Translations under genes and position numbers: made by a program
Notes under the pieces: model-generated
Seen by the model: the letters and a program-made list of their open reading frames with translations, nothing else
What the model was told of the DNA's origin: nothing
Databases searched by the model: none
Part shown: positions 53,870 to 61,758 of the stretch, piece by piece
How the letters are laid out: the number at the start of each line of letters is the position of its first letter
How positions within the stretch are numbered: position 1 is the stretch's first letter
NCBI RefSeq assembly: GCF_003478505.1
Contig: NZ_QUFI01000002.1
Location: 62,001-126,000 of the forward strand
Length of the DNA stretch: 64,000 bases
Source of the DNA: Clostridium sp. AF27-2AA
GTDB lineage: Bacteria; Bacillota; Clostridia; Lachnospirales; Lachnospiraceae
Reading direction: 5' to 3'

Positions 53870-54424
53870 ATGCGAACATTGAAATACGCCATTCTTGGTC
53901 TGATCAACCGGGAACCCATGACTGGTTACGATATCACCCGGGAATTCAACAGCAATAATCTGGCTAACTTCTGGTATGCCAAGCACAGTCAGGTCTATCC
54001 GGAGCTTGGCCGCCTGATGGACGAAAAGCTGGTTACCTGCGAAGTCGTGATCCAGGGTGAAAAGCTGGAGAAAAAGCTGTATTCCATCACACCAGATGGA
54101 AGGGCGCAGCTTCAGGAATGGCTCATGAAAAACGAACCGCTGGAGCCAACCCCGAAAGATGTCTTCCGCCTGCGTATGTACTTCTCTGATTTCATGACGC
54201 CGAAAGAGCTGAAAACCCAGCTTACTCTGCAGCTTGAAAAGCACATCCTGAAAAAGAAATATCTCACGGATATCATGCACAAAAACTACCATGATCAGGC
54301 TCCCGCCGTTGGAACCCGGGAGTTCGGAGATTTCATGGTGCTCGAGGGGGCCATCATGCGCGAGGAATCTTACATCGCATGGCTTCAGAACTGCCTTGCC
54401 CGCTGTCCGGAAGAAGAAAAGTAA
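53870..54424 (+). CDS. PadR family transcriptional regulator
   Basis: A 184-residue protein with the PadR winged helix (LKYAILGLINREPMTGYDITREF, HSQVYPELGRLMDEKLV, YSITPDGRAQLQEWL) and a helical C-terminal dimer domain. The ATG at 53870 follows GGGAGGATCGCTCAT; an in-frame ATG at 53771 would add 33 unrelated residues. Target genes are unknown; the divergent YczE gene is the nearest candidate. It has its own terminator. Confidence 0.92.
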   Translation: MRTLKYAILGLINREPMTGYDITREFNSNNLANFWYAKHSQVYPELGRLMDEKLVTCEVVIQGEKLEKKLYSITPDGRAQLQEWLMKNEPLEPTPKDVFRLRMYFSDFMTPKELKTQLTLQLEKHILKKKYLTDIMHKNYHDQAPAVGTREFGDFMVLEGAIMREESYIAWLQNCLARCPEEEK

Positions 54425-54428
54425 AGAA

Positions 54429-54485
54429 AAACCCAGCTATAAGAACCGCAAATATTGCGAATTCTATAACTGGGTTTCTTTTTTA
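54429..54485 (+). terminator. Terminator of padR
   Basis: AAACCCAG/CTGGGTTT stem with extra pairs (54429-54441 with 54465-54477), then CTTTTTT. Confidence 0.8.
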
Positions 54486-54690
54486 TTGCCTGCTTACAAG
54501 GCAGCGTTTCTTATAAAAGGAGATTCCATAGCGGAAAATCTCATCGTAATCCTCTTCGTAATCCTCTTTGTACTCCTTTGCGTACATCCGGTCAGATAAA
54601 GAATACTCCAGAGATTATCTTCCGAAGCATGCAGATAATCATACGTCAGATTTTCATCAATTTTCTGAAGGATATACCTGATTTTATTGT
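54483..54690 (-). pseudogene. Remnant of a DUF1703-type AAA ATPase/PD-(D/E)XK nuclease protein
   Basis: On the minus strand two pieces of a known family tail can be read. The first, about 54690-54600, encodes QKIDENLTYDYLHASEDNLW followed by SILYLTG. The second, 54577-54483, encodes EYKEDYEEDYDEIFRYGISF then YKKRCLVSRQ and a stop. In intact proteins these are separated by tens of residues; here the middle is gone and the halves are in different frames. The gene is dead. Family recall is from the sequence pattern only. Confidence 0.65.
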
Positions 54691-54990
54691 AACAAGAATA
54701 TGTTTGATTCTACTTCCTTTTTCTTGTCTTCTTCAAAGCGCTTTTTAACTTCTTCAAGCATCTTTTCGTCAGTATAATAAGATATAGCTGCTTTTCCTAT
54801 ACAATTGGTTCCAAATGTAGCAATACCGCTGCTAACAACAGAACCTGCTCCTGGCCAAAACACGTTCAAAAATTTTGAGGCCTGTTGCGCTGCTAATCTA
54901 AAGGCATAACCACTTCCAGCAATACCACCAACACTAAAAATAAGTTCCTTAGCTGTTTCAATTGAAATATGAAAAAACTGAATGAAAAAT
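54684..54990 (-). pseudogene. C-terminal remnant of a GTPase/DUF697-like protein
   Basis: An open frame encodes ETAKELIFSVGGIAGSGYAF, then further FWPGAGSVVSSGIATFGTNC and IGKAAISYYTDEKMLEEVKK, ending LLQ stop at 54684. Gly-rich helices plus a GKAAISYY segment and acidic tail are typical of the C-terminus of GTPase-linked DUF697-like proteins. No start codon or N-terminal part is present, and a terminator lies right where the frame begins. It looks like a truncated relic. Confidence 0.5.
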
Positions 54991-55046
54991 AAAAAAAGTC
55001 TCTTATGCGCAGATGACTCTTCATCATCTTCACATAAGAGACTTTT
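54991..55046 (-). terminator. Terminator of the unknown gene at 55076
   Basis: Perfect 14-bp stem (54994-55007 with 55033-55046) followed on the minus strand by seven T and TATTTTT. Confidence 0.85.
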
Positions 55047-55075
55047 CGTCTTATTATATCAATATCACTGCCGTA

Positions 55076-55504
55076 CTACGCGATGTTCCGTCTGTTTTCC
55101 TCACAGATCTCCTTTGCGCTGCGCTGGTCATGAGAAAGGCCATCTGCGTACTTGCGGATAATGTCTGCTGCATAGCGGATCAGCTCCGGATTCTCATCTT
55201 CCTCAATCGGAAGGTTGCCATTTGCCTGCTCTAAAAGCTTCTGGAGCGCATTTGCGATCCAAAGTAATTTCGGGAGGCAGACAGGATGCTCAGACTCATG
55301 ACACACCTGCATGCTGTTGTCCTGTTCTTCCCTGTTGCCGATCATAACGGTATGATACTCACCGTCTTCGCTAACCCAGATTTCATCCTGAGCGCCTGTC
55401 TTCAAAAGACTGCTAAGATAAATTTCCTGCTCATCCTGACCAGTGAGGAATTTTTTTTCGGATTCTAAAATCAGTTCTGCTAATTTCTTTATGCCTTTGT
55501 ACAT
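55076..55504 (-). CDS. Hypothetical protein of unknown family
   Basis: A 142-residue acidic, soluble protein with no signal peptide, membrane segment or motif that I recognise. The N-terminal 20 residues and the C-terminal part (about 75-140) look helical; the middle (IWVSEDGEYHTVMIGN) looks like beta strands. Codon use is like its neighbours. It has its own promoter (55562-55589) and terminator, so it is likely expressed. GAGGTAGGACAG precedes the ATG. No operon partner. Confidence 0.7.
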   Translation of the reverse strand: MYKGIKKLAELILESEKKFLTGQDEQEIYLSSLLKTGAQDEIWVSEDGEYHTVMIGNREEQDNSMQVCHESEHPVCLPKLLWIANALQKLLEQANGNLPIEEDENPELIRYAADIIRKYADGLSHDQRSAKEICEENRRNIA

Positions 55505-55561
55505 CTGTCCTACCTCTGTTTTACTCGAATTGTAGATTGCGCCGAGAGTGCGCTTCTTCCT

Positions 55562-55589
55562 ATTATAAGGATATAGGAATATTTGACAA
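55562..55589 (-). promoter_or_regulatory. Promoter of the unknown gene at 55076
   Basis: Minus strand TTGTCA (55589-55584), 16-base spacer and TATAAT (55567-55562). Confidence 0.6.
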
Positions 55590-55652
55590 GTAAGATTTCT
55601 GTTCTTTTTTCAGGACATAAACATTTTTTGATAACTGACTTTTGTTTTGATT

Positions 55653-56480
55653 TTAGAACTTTCCGCCGCCGCCCCCATGCGTATTTCCAGAGGATGAGGT
55701 GTGGGTGCTGCTGCCACCCGAGCCGGAGCTCTTTGGCTGTGGCTTTTCGGTTCTGGTTACCTTCCGGTACAGGAACAGATCACTGCGCTTTGTAACCCTC
55801 ATGCTGCCAGGACGAACGTAATTCTGTGCTTCATTCTGTTTTCCGACGCTCTTCAATTCACTCTTATTGACGCCAACCACCAAAAGCGCGCCGCCAAGTC
55901 CGACTATAAAGGAAATTCCAAACCAGATCGGAGACAGCGGTTCTTTCGGCATATGATCTACATCGTAAGGTTCTCCGCTGTTTGCCTGGTTAATGAAATT
56001 ATCACACTGATCTGCATAGGTTTCAAATGCGTCCAGATAGTTTCCGTCTGCCAGATCTGGTTTGATCTGTTCTCCAATGTACTGGATGCCTGCGTCTGTG
56101 AATGCTGTAATTCCATACCCAGATGTGGAAATGTACCAGTCATGGTCTTCCAGGCTTACCAACAGCAGTACACCATCACGGTCTGCTCCATAGCCAAAGT
56201 CACACATATCATAAAGATCATCCGCATAATCCTGTACACTGCTGCCGCCAAGACTGTTTACCAGCGCTGCCGTCACATCAAACTCCTGATCATGGCTGAT
56301 CTCATCCAGTTTCTCATTCAGTTCTTCTGCCTCATCCCCGGAAAGAATTCCGTCCGGATCCTGAAACCGGCTGTACTCCTCGGAAAATCCCTCCGCATCC
56401 GCAAACGCCGGGACACAGCCCAGAAGGGAAAGGAGGCCTGCCGCAAGCATAACGGCTGCATATGTTTTTTTCTTTTTCAT
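55653..56480 (-). CDS. TPM domain membrane-anchored protein (YdjH-like)
   Basis: A 275-residue protein: signal peptide (KKKKTYAAVMLAAGLLSLLGCVP, with a cysteine that could be a lipobox), a TPM domain (about residues 30-160, with QDPDGILSGDEAEELNEKL and VLLLVSLEDHDWYISTSGYG), one membrane helix (ISFIVGLGGALLVVGVN), and a Ser/Gly-rich tail ending HTSSSGNTHGGGGGKF. TPM domains lie outside the membrane. With the next two upstream genes it resembles the Bacillus ydjGHI envelope-stress module. ATG 56480 follows GGAGGGAATGGAAG; an earlier in-frame ATG would include that site. Confidence 0.85.
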   Translation of the reverse strand: MKKKKTYAAVMLAAGLLSLLGCVPAFADAEGFSEEYSRFQDPDGILSGDEAEELNEKLDEISHDQEFDVTAALVNSLGGSSVQDYADDLYDMCDFGYGADRDGVLLLVSLEDHDWYISTSGYGITAFTDAGIQYIGEQIKPDLADGNYLDAFETYADQCDNFINQANSGEPYDVDHMPKEPLSPIWFGISFIVGLGGALLVVGVNKSELKSVGKQNEAQNYVRPGSMRVTKRSDLFLYRKVTRTEKPQPKSSGSGGSSTHTSSSGNTHGGGGGKF

Positions 56481-56496
56481 CTTCCATTCCCTCCCG

Positions 56497-57588
56497 TTAA
56501 ATTCCAAACATCCATAAAATCAGACGCAGGATATAGACTACGATCGTAATGATCACTGTAAGCTTAATGGTCATCTTCCGTGCCGCATTCTTATCTGCCG
56601 GGAGGTCGCCGACAAATTTACCGGTCTGTCCGTTCATAGCAAACAGATAATGTTTTCCCTCCCAGGTGGTGTTTAAGATCCACACCGGAAGCAGGGCATA
56701 CTGGGCACTGCCATCACGAAGCTGAACACTGCTGTTTTCCGTCATCACCGTAGCGTAACCGGTTACAGTCTCTTCAAAGGCACGTTCCACTGATTTTTTC
56801 ACACGTTCGTTCGCACGCGGCGCACTCTTTTCTGAATCCACATCATAGCGGTCTGCCAGATATCCGGCCAGATAAGCCGCCTGGAATGGAACTGCCTCTT
56901 TTAAGTCGTAAGGTTCAATGGATTCCATCAGATCATCCGGAATCTTGGAATCACCGTCTACCGGCACTTTTTCAAATCCAATGGTTCCGCCCCGGTTGAT
57001 CAGGAAGTAACTGGTCTCCGTATAGTTATATTTGCTGTCGCTCCAGAAACGTGTTCTGGTTCCGCGGTAGCGGATATTCGCATCCGCCTCGGTATTGAAC
57101 AGCCAGAACGGAACATAGATTCCGCGAATCTCATCAATGTGATTCTGATCCTTAAAGATCTTTGGAAGAAGTTTCTTGCCCTCCAGATGCTTTATCAGGC
57201 CAGCCTTCGCAGCCTTTTTATCCAGCTTAAACGGAATCAGAATATCCGGGCGAAGTTCTCCGGAAAGCTTTCCTGTCATGACAATGGGATTTCCACAGAA
57301 CGGGCAGGTGGATGCCGCCGTATTTTCGTCTGCCACGATCTCACCGCCACAGGATTCGCAGTGGTAGGTATTCAGGCCCTGTTCCTCGCCTTCTTTCCAG
57401 GCACTGCCTTCCGCCTTCTCCCATTTCATATCATCCTTTTTTTCCTGTTTCAGGGTCGCGTCGTACTGCTGCAACGCTTCCATTTCAAATTCCGTATCAC
57501 AGAACGGACATTTCAGTTTCTGTGCTTTGCTGTCGAAACGGATTCCGCCTCCACAGCAGGGGCATTTGTATTCCTGTAATTCTCCCAT
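56497..57588 (-). CDS. Zinc-ribbon membrane protein (YdjG-like)
   Basis: A 363-residue protein with two zinc ribbons (YKCPCCGGGIRFD with LKCPFCDTEFE; YHCESCGGEIV with STCPFCGNPIV), a long conserved domain (HIDEIRGIYVPFWLFNTEAD) and one C-terminal membrane helix (IKLTVIITIVVYILRLILW). The layout fits YdjG-type proteins. Acts presumably at the inner membrane with the SPFH and TPM partners. ATG at 57588 follows GGAGAAACTAC. Lies 16 bases before the TPM gene. Confidence 0.8.
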   Translation of the reverse strand: MGELQEYKCPCCGGGIRFDSKAQKLKCPFCDTEFEMEALQQYDATLKQEKKDDMKWEKAEGSAWKEGEEQGLNTYHCESCGGEIVADENTAASTCPFCGNPIVMTGKLSGELRPDILIPFKLDKKAAKAGLIKHLEGKKLLPKIFKDQNHIDEIRGIYVPFWLFNTEADANIRYRGTRTRFWSDSKYNYTETSYFLINRGGTIGFEKVPVDGDSKIPDDLMESIEPYDLKEAVPFQAAYLAGYLADRYDVDSEKSAPRANERVKKSVERAFEETVTGYATVMTENSSVQLRDGSAQYALLPVWILNTTWEGKHYLFAMNGQTGKFVGDLPADKNAARKMTIKLTVIITIVVYILRLILWMFGI

Positions 57589-57685
57589 GTAGTTTCTCCG
57601 ATCTTTTCTCATTGGAAAAACCGCTGACGCATTCCGGTCCAGCCTCAGCGGTTTTCCGTTTTCGTGTGTGTTATTTTACCAATCG

Positions 57686-59104
57686 TTATCTTACCATATC
57701 GCCCTCATCAAACGGGTCTCCGCATTCCGGGCAGAATTTCGGCGGATGGGCCGGATCTTCCGGCTCCCAGCCACATTTGTCGCACTTGTAGAGTAATGCG
57801 CCAGCCGGCTTCTTTGCTCCGCAGTTGCTGCAGAATTTACCCTTGTTCACAGTTCCGCAGGAACAGGTCCAGCCGTCTGCCGGTTTCGGTGCTCCGCACT
57901 CCGGACAGAACTTTCCGGTAGCCTGGGTGCCGCATTTTGCGCAGGTCCAGCTGCCTGCCGCCTGCATCTTCGGTTCCGGCTTCTTTGCGCCGCACTCCGG
58001 ACAGAATTTTCCGCTCACAGTTGCTCCACAAGAACAGGTCCAGGTGTTTGCCGCGCCAGCCTGTGCCTGCTGAGGCGCTGCCTGTGCCTGCTGCTGGCCC
58101 ATGGCAAAGAGGTTCTGCGCATTCATGCCGCCGCCTGCATTCATGGCCATGCCCATTCCCATGAATCCGGTCATAGCGCCGCCGCTGTTGGATGCTGCAG
58201 CTTTCATGGAATCAATCTGACCGCCAACCAGGCGTGCTGCTGCTGTATTCGGATTGGTAGTCATGGCATTCTCTTCCCACTCGGTCAGCTTCTTTCTCTG
58301 GTCATCCGGAATACTTAAGGAATTAATGTTGACAGAGAAAACCTCAATGCCTCGTTTCTGCCGCCAGGAACCGGACAGCACTTCATTTAACGCATCGGAG
58401 ATTTCCATGGTATGAGCCGGGATCTCATAATACTGGATTTTCCGTGCGGAAAGCTTTGCCAGAGCCGGCTGCAGGGCAGTCATCATTTCGCCTTTTAAGC
58501 GGGCTGCGATCTCATCGCTCTCATAGGTATCTACTACATTTCCGCATACGTTGGTATAAAACAGAAGCGGATCACAGATTTTATAAGTAAACAGACCGTT
58601 GCAGCGGATATCCACCGACAGCTTATAGCCAAGAGACTCATCCACTACCACACGGAACGGAATCGGCGTAGCTGTTCCAAACAGAATCTCGCCCAGCTCC
58701 TTCGTGTTAATGTAATAAACCCGCTGATCCTTTGCCGTATCACCCCCATAGGTGAAACGCTTACCAACAATTTTAAATGTCTCCTTGATGCTGTCTCCCA
58801 GATTTCCGGTAAAAATGCTCGGCTCGGTAGAGCTGTCATAAGTAAATTCACCTGGCTCCGCACAGACCTCCACAACTTTTCCCTGCTCCACGATCAGCAT
58901 ACACTGACCGTCCGCCACCGCAATGCCGCTGCCATTGGAAATGATGTTGTCATTTCCCTTTGTATTTGCAGAACGGGAAGAGGTTCGCTTCTGGCCCCTC
59001 TTTACCAGTATGTCTTTCTCCATGGCATCACAGTAGAAAAATTCTTTCCACTGGTCCGCCAGAGTTCCCCCAAGTGCGCCTGCTGCTGCTCTGATCAGTC
59101 CCAT
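57686..59104 (-). CDS. SPFH domain and zinc-ribbon protein (YdjI-like, virion core protein family)
   Basis: A 472-residue protein. SPFH/band-7-like N-terminal domain (about residues 20-290: DQWKEFFYCDAMEKDILVKRG, IPDDQRKKLTEWEENAM), a Met/Gly/Ala/Gln-rich linker, then four CxxC zinc-ribbon repeats (SCGATVSGKFCPECG, KCGTQATGKFCPECG, SCGTVNKGKFCSNCG, KCDKCGWEPEDP...). It probably scaffolds membrane stress complexes. ATG at 59104 chosen over an ORF start 39 codons earlier because AGGAG precedes it and homology begins at MGLIRAAAG. First gene of the three-gene operon. Confidence 0.88.
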   Translation of the reverse strand: MGLIRAAAGALGGTLADQWKEFFYCDAMEKDILVKRGQKRTSSRSANTKGNDNIISNGSGIAVADGQCMLIVEQGKVVEVCAEPGEFTYDSSTEPSIFTGNLGDSIKETFKIVGKRFTYGGDTAKDQRVYYINTKELGEILFGTATPIPFRVVVDESLGYKLSVDIRCNGLFTYKICDPLLFYTNVCGNVVDTYESDEIAARLKGEMMTALQPALAKLSARKIQYYEIPAHTMEISDALNEVLSGSWRQKRGIEVFSVNINSLSIPDDQRKKLTEWEENAMTTNPNTAAARLVGGQIDSMKAAASNSGGAMTGFMGMGMAMNAGGGMNAQNLFAMGQQQAQAAPQQAQAGAANTWTCSCGATVSGKFCPECGAKKPEPKMQAAGSWTCAKCGTQATGKFCPECGAPKPADGWTCSCGTVNKGKFCSNCGAKKPAGALLYKCDKCGWEPEDPAHPPKFCPECGDPFDEGDMVR

Positions 59105-59181
59105 ATGTAATCTGCTCCTTTCAACTACCGCTCCCAAAATCGAACGCGGCCTTCTATGGTTACTATACCATATTTTTACAA

Positions 59182-59242
59182 TAAAAAACACCGTTGACAG
59201 TATTATTCGTTTTTTGTACAAAAATATCTGCTAACGGTGTTC
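59182..59242 (-). terminator. Terminator downstream of htpG and repeat copy 2
   Basis: AACACCGTT/AACGGTGTT stem (59187-59195 with 59233-59241) with extra inner pairs, followed on the minus strand by six T. It overlaps the likely promoter zone of the SPFH gene. Confidence 0.75.
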
Positions 59243-59291
59243 TTTGCAGAGTCGCTATCCTATAATAACAATTTAAATCATGTTCGCGAAA

Positions 59292-59583
59292 GATCCGAAG
59301 CAGGCCGGGGTGGTACTGGTAAAAAGCTGAAATTTCCGGTTTTTATCAATACCGTTCTGGCTGATTTAATTTCTCTCTTAGCGGGTGCAATACAGCAGAA
59401 GCCGGTTATCCCCGCATTCCGCGGAGCATAAATATGGGTATACGTGTCCGGCTATGCAGAGACTGCTGTTTGAGGTAGGCGGACATCTTGTCCAACTATC
59501 CGCAAACATCTGTCAGCTGCATCGTCCGAACACAATACCCATATTTTGCGCAGCGGTATGCCGGGATTACCAGCTTCGGACCT
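59292..59583. repeat. Dispersed palindromic intergenic repeat, copy 2
   Basis: A 292-base copy of the element at 20954-21290, same orientation. It lacks about 47 bases near its left end, exactly between two TGGTA words, and so has lost one arm of the left hairpin. The long palindromic core is kept, with matching changes in both arms. It lies between the htpG stop and the htpG terminator, hence in the htpG 3' untranslated region. Confidence 0.8.
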
Positions 59584-59606
59584 TTATTGGTTTTAACCCT
59601 AAATTT

Positions 59607-61610
59607 TTATTTGGCTTCTGCCAGCATCATCATGATCTCATTGGTGCGTGCCACAAATCCGGTCATGCGCTCCGGACTTAAGCTGCCGTGAGCCAACAGA
59701 GCCAGATCGTAGAGCTGTTCGCAGATCTTCTTGGTATTCTCGCCCTCACCGTGATTCAGCACATACTGAACCAGCTTGTTGTTGGCATTTAATACCAGGG
59801 TCTCGCCTGCGCCGCCGAACATGGAAGGATCCATGCCGTACATATTGTACATCTTCATCATATCCTGCATACGGCGGGTCTCCTCAGATACAGTCAGCAT
59901 GGAGGAAATGCTCTCGTCTTTCAGCTTCTCGACCTTAATCTCAAGCTTATCATTGCCAAGAGCCTTCTTGAAGGTCTCAGTCAGAGTCTCGGAGGTCTTC
60001 TTGAATTCCTCATCGTCATCCTTGACCTCTTCCTTGAAGGTGCTGTTTAAGTCTGCATCGATGCGTAAAAACTTCAAGCCCTCGTTCTTCTGCTCCAGAT
60101 GGCCAATGAACGGGCTGTCGATGCTGTGGGGCAGGATAACTGCGTCCAGGCCTTCCTTCTTGAACATGTTGATGTACTGGCTCTGCTCTTTCTCATCGGT
60201 CACGTAGAAGACGGTATTCTCGTGCTTCTCTTTGTTCTCCTCCAGGCAGTCCTTTAAGGTTAAGTACTTGCCGTCCAGGTTCTTAAAGAGGATGTAGTCG
60301 TTCATCTTCTCCGCAAACTTCTCGTCCTTGATGCAGCCGAATTTGATGAACGGAGCGATGTCATCCCAGTATTTCTCATAATTCTCGCGGTCGGTCTTGC
60401 ACATGCCGCTTAACTTGTCGGCTACCTTCTTGGTGATATAGTCGGAAATCTTCTTGACAAATCCATCGTTCTGCAGAGCGCTTCTGGATACGTTCAGCGG
60501 CAGATCCGGGCAGTCAATAGCGCCCTTTAACAGCATCAGAAACTCCGGAATGACCTCCTTAATGTTATCTGCAATGAAGACCTGGTTGTTGTACAGCTTG
60601 ATGGTTCCTTCGATGGAATCGTACTCCGTGTTGATCTTCGGGAAGTACAGGATACCCTTTAAGTTGAACGGATAGTCCATATTTAAGTGAATCCAGAACA
60701 ACGGCTCCTTGTAATCGTGGAAGACCTTGCGGTAGAAATCGCGGTACTCCTCATCGGTGCACTCGTTCGGATGCTTGCTCCACAGCGGAGTGGTGTCGTT
60801 TAATGCAACCGGACGTTTCAGGATTTTGTATTTTTCTCTGGCTGGTTCGGTCTCTACGGTCTCTTTCTCGCCCTTCTCGTTTTCCTTCTCCTCGGTCTTG
60901 GCCGGCTCTACGATGGTCTCGATGATGGTGTCCTTGTCGGTGAGCTCATCCTTCTCGATGGTCTCATACTGCGGCTCTGCCTTCTCATTGTTTAAAAAGA
61001 TCGGAATCGGCATGAAGGAACAGTATTTCTCCAGGACTTCTCTTGCGCGGTACTCGTTGGAGAACTCGTAGCTGTCTTCATTTAAGTAGAGGGTGATGGT
61101 GGTTCCCTGCTCTGCTTTCTCGCCATCCTTCATCTCGAAGGTCAGGCCGCCCTCAGACTCCCAGTGAACCGGCTTGCTGCCCTCTTTGTAGGAAAGGGTA
61201 TCAATGGTTACCTTGTCTGCTACCATAAATGCAGAATAGAAACCTAAACCGAAATGACCGATGATCTGGTCTTCGTTGGCTTTGTCTTTGTATTTCTCCA
61301 GGAAATCCTGGGCGCCGGAGAAGGCGATCTGGTTGATGTACTCCTCTACCTCAGCCTCAGTCATGCCCAGGCCGTTATCGGTAATGGCAATGGTCTTGTC
61401 ATCCGGGTTCACGGTAACCTGTACCTTGTACTCCATGTCTTCCGGCTTGGTGTACTCGCCCATCAGCTCCAGCTTCTTTAACTTGGTGATGGCATCGCAG
61501 CCGTTGGAAACCAGCTCACGGTAGAAGATATCGTGGTCGGAATACAGCCACTTCTTGATGATCGGAAATATATTTTCACTGTTTATGGATAAATTACCTG
61601 TTCTGCTCAT
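59607..61610 (-). CDS. htpG: Molecular chaperone HtpG (Hsp90)
   Basis: A 667-residue Hsp90. GHKL ATPase motifs are clear: ELVSNGCDAITKLK, DNGLGMTEAEVEE, GHFGLGFYSAFMVAD. An acidic Glu/Lys-rich insertion (near residue 230: EKENEKGEKETVETEP) is longer than in E. coli HtpG. It folds or protects proteins in the cytoplasm using ATP. Start 61610 follows AAAGGAGCAATGCATT. It is transcribed from a consensus sigma-A promoter with a CIRCE operator, so HrcA should repress it, and the 3' end carries repeat copy 2. Confidence 0.97.
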   Translation of the reverse strand: MSRTGNLSINSENIFPIIKKWLYSDHDIFYRELVSNGCDAITKLKKLELMGEYTKPEDMEYKVQVTVNPDDKTIAITDNGLGMTEAEVEEYINQIAFSGAQDFLEKYKDKANEDQIIGHFGLGFYSAFMVADKVTIDTLSYKEGSKPVHWESEGGLTFEMKDGEKAEQGTTITLYLNEDSYEFSNEYRAREVLEKYCSFMPIPIFLNNEKAEPQYETIEKDELTDKDTIIETIVEPAKTEEKENEKGEKETVETEPAREKYKILKRPVALNDTTPLWSKHPNECTDEEYRDFYRKVFHDYKEPLFWIHLNMDYPFNLKGILYFPKINTEYDSIEGTIKLYNNQVFIADNIKEVIPEFLMLLKGAIDCPDLPLNVSRSALQNDGFVKKISDYITKKVADKLSGMCKTDRENYEKYWDDIAPFIKFGCIKDEKFAEKMNDYILFKNLDGKYLTLKDCLEENKEKHENTVFYVTDEKEQSQYINMFKKEGLDAVILPHSIDSPFIGHLEQKNEGLKFLRIDADLNSTFKEEVKDDDEEFKKTSETLTETFKKALGNDKLEIKVEKLKDESISSMLTVSEETRRMQDMMKMYNMYGMDPSMFGGAGETLVLNANNKLVQYVLNHGEGENTKKICEQLYDLALLAHGSLSPERMTGFVARTNEIMMMLAEAK

Positions 61611-61681
61611 AATGCATTGCTCCTTTTCGATTCAAAATTGAAAGCCGGCCATCTGACCGCTTTTCGAATTACCATAACGGT

Positions 61682-61710
61682 ATTTTAATACCATGAAATC
61701 GAAAAGTCAA
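61682..61710 (-). promoter_or_regulatory. Promoter of htpG
   Basis: Minus strand TTGACT (61710-61705), 17-base spacer and TAAAAT (61687-61682). The predicted leader is about 65 bases. Confidence 0.85.
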
Positions 61711-61717
61711 TAAAAAA

Positions 61718-61744
61718 TTAGCACTCAATCACGTTGAGTGCTAA
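61718..61744. promoter_or_regulatory. CIRCE operator (HrcA site) at htpG
   Basis: TTAGCACTC, nine bases, GAGTGCTAA: a perfect CIRCE element. It stands seven bases upstream of the htpG -35 box rather than over the start site as is usual for groE and dnaK. Confidence 0.95.
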
Positions 61745-61758
61745 TAATTTATAAATTT

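Noticed and set aside
55701..56549. 282-codon plus-strand ORF
   Set aside because: Shadow of the TPM gene on the opposite strand; no start signal or domain.
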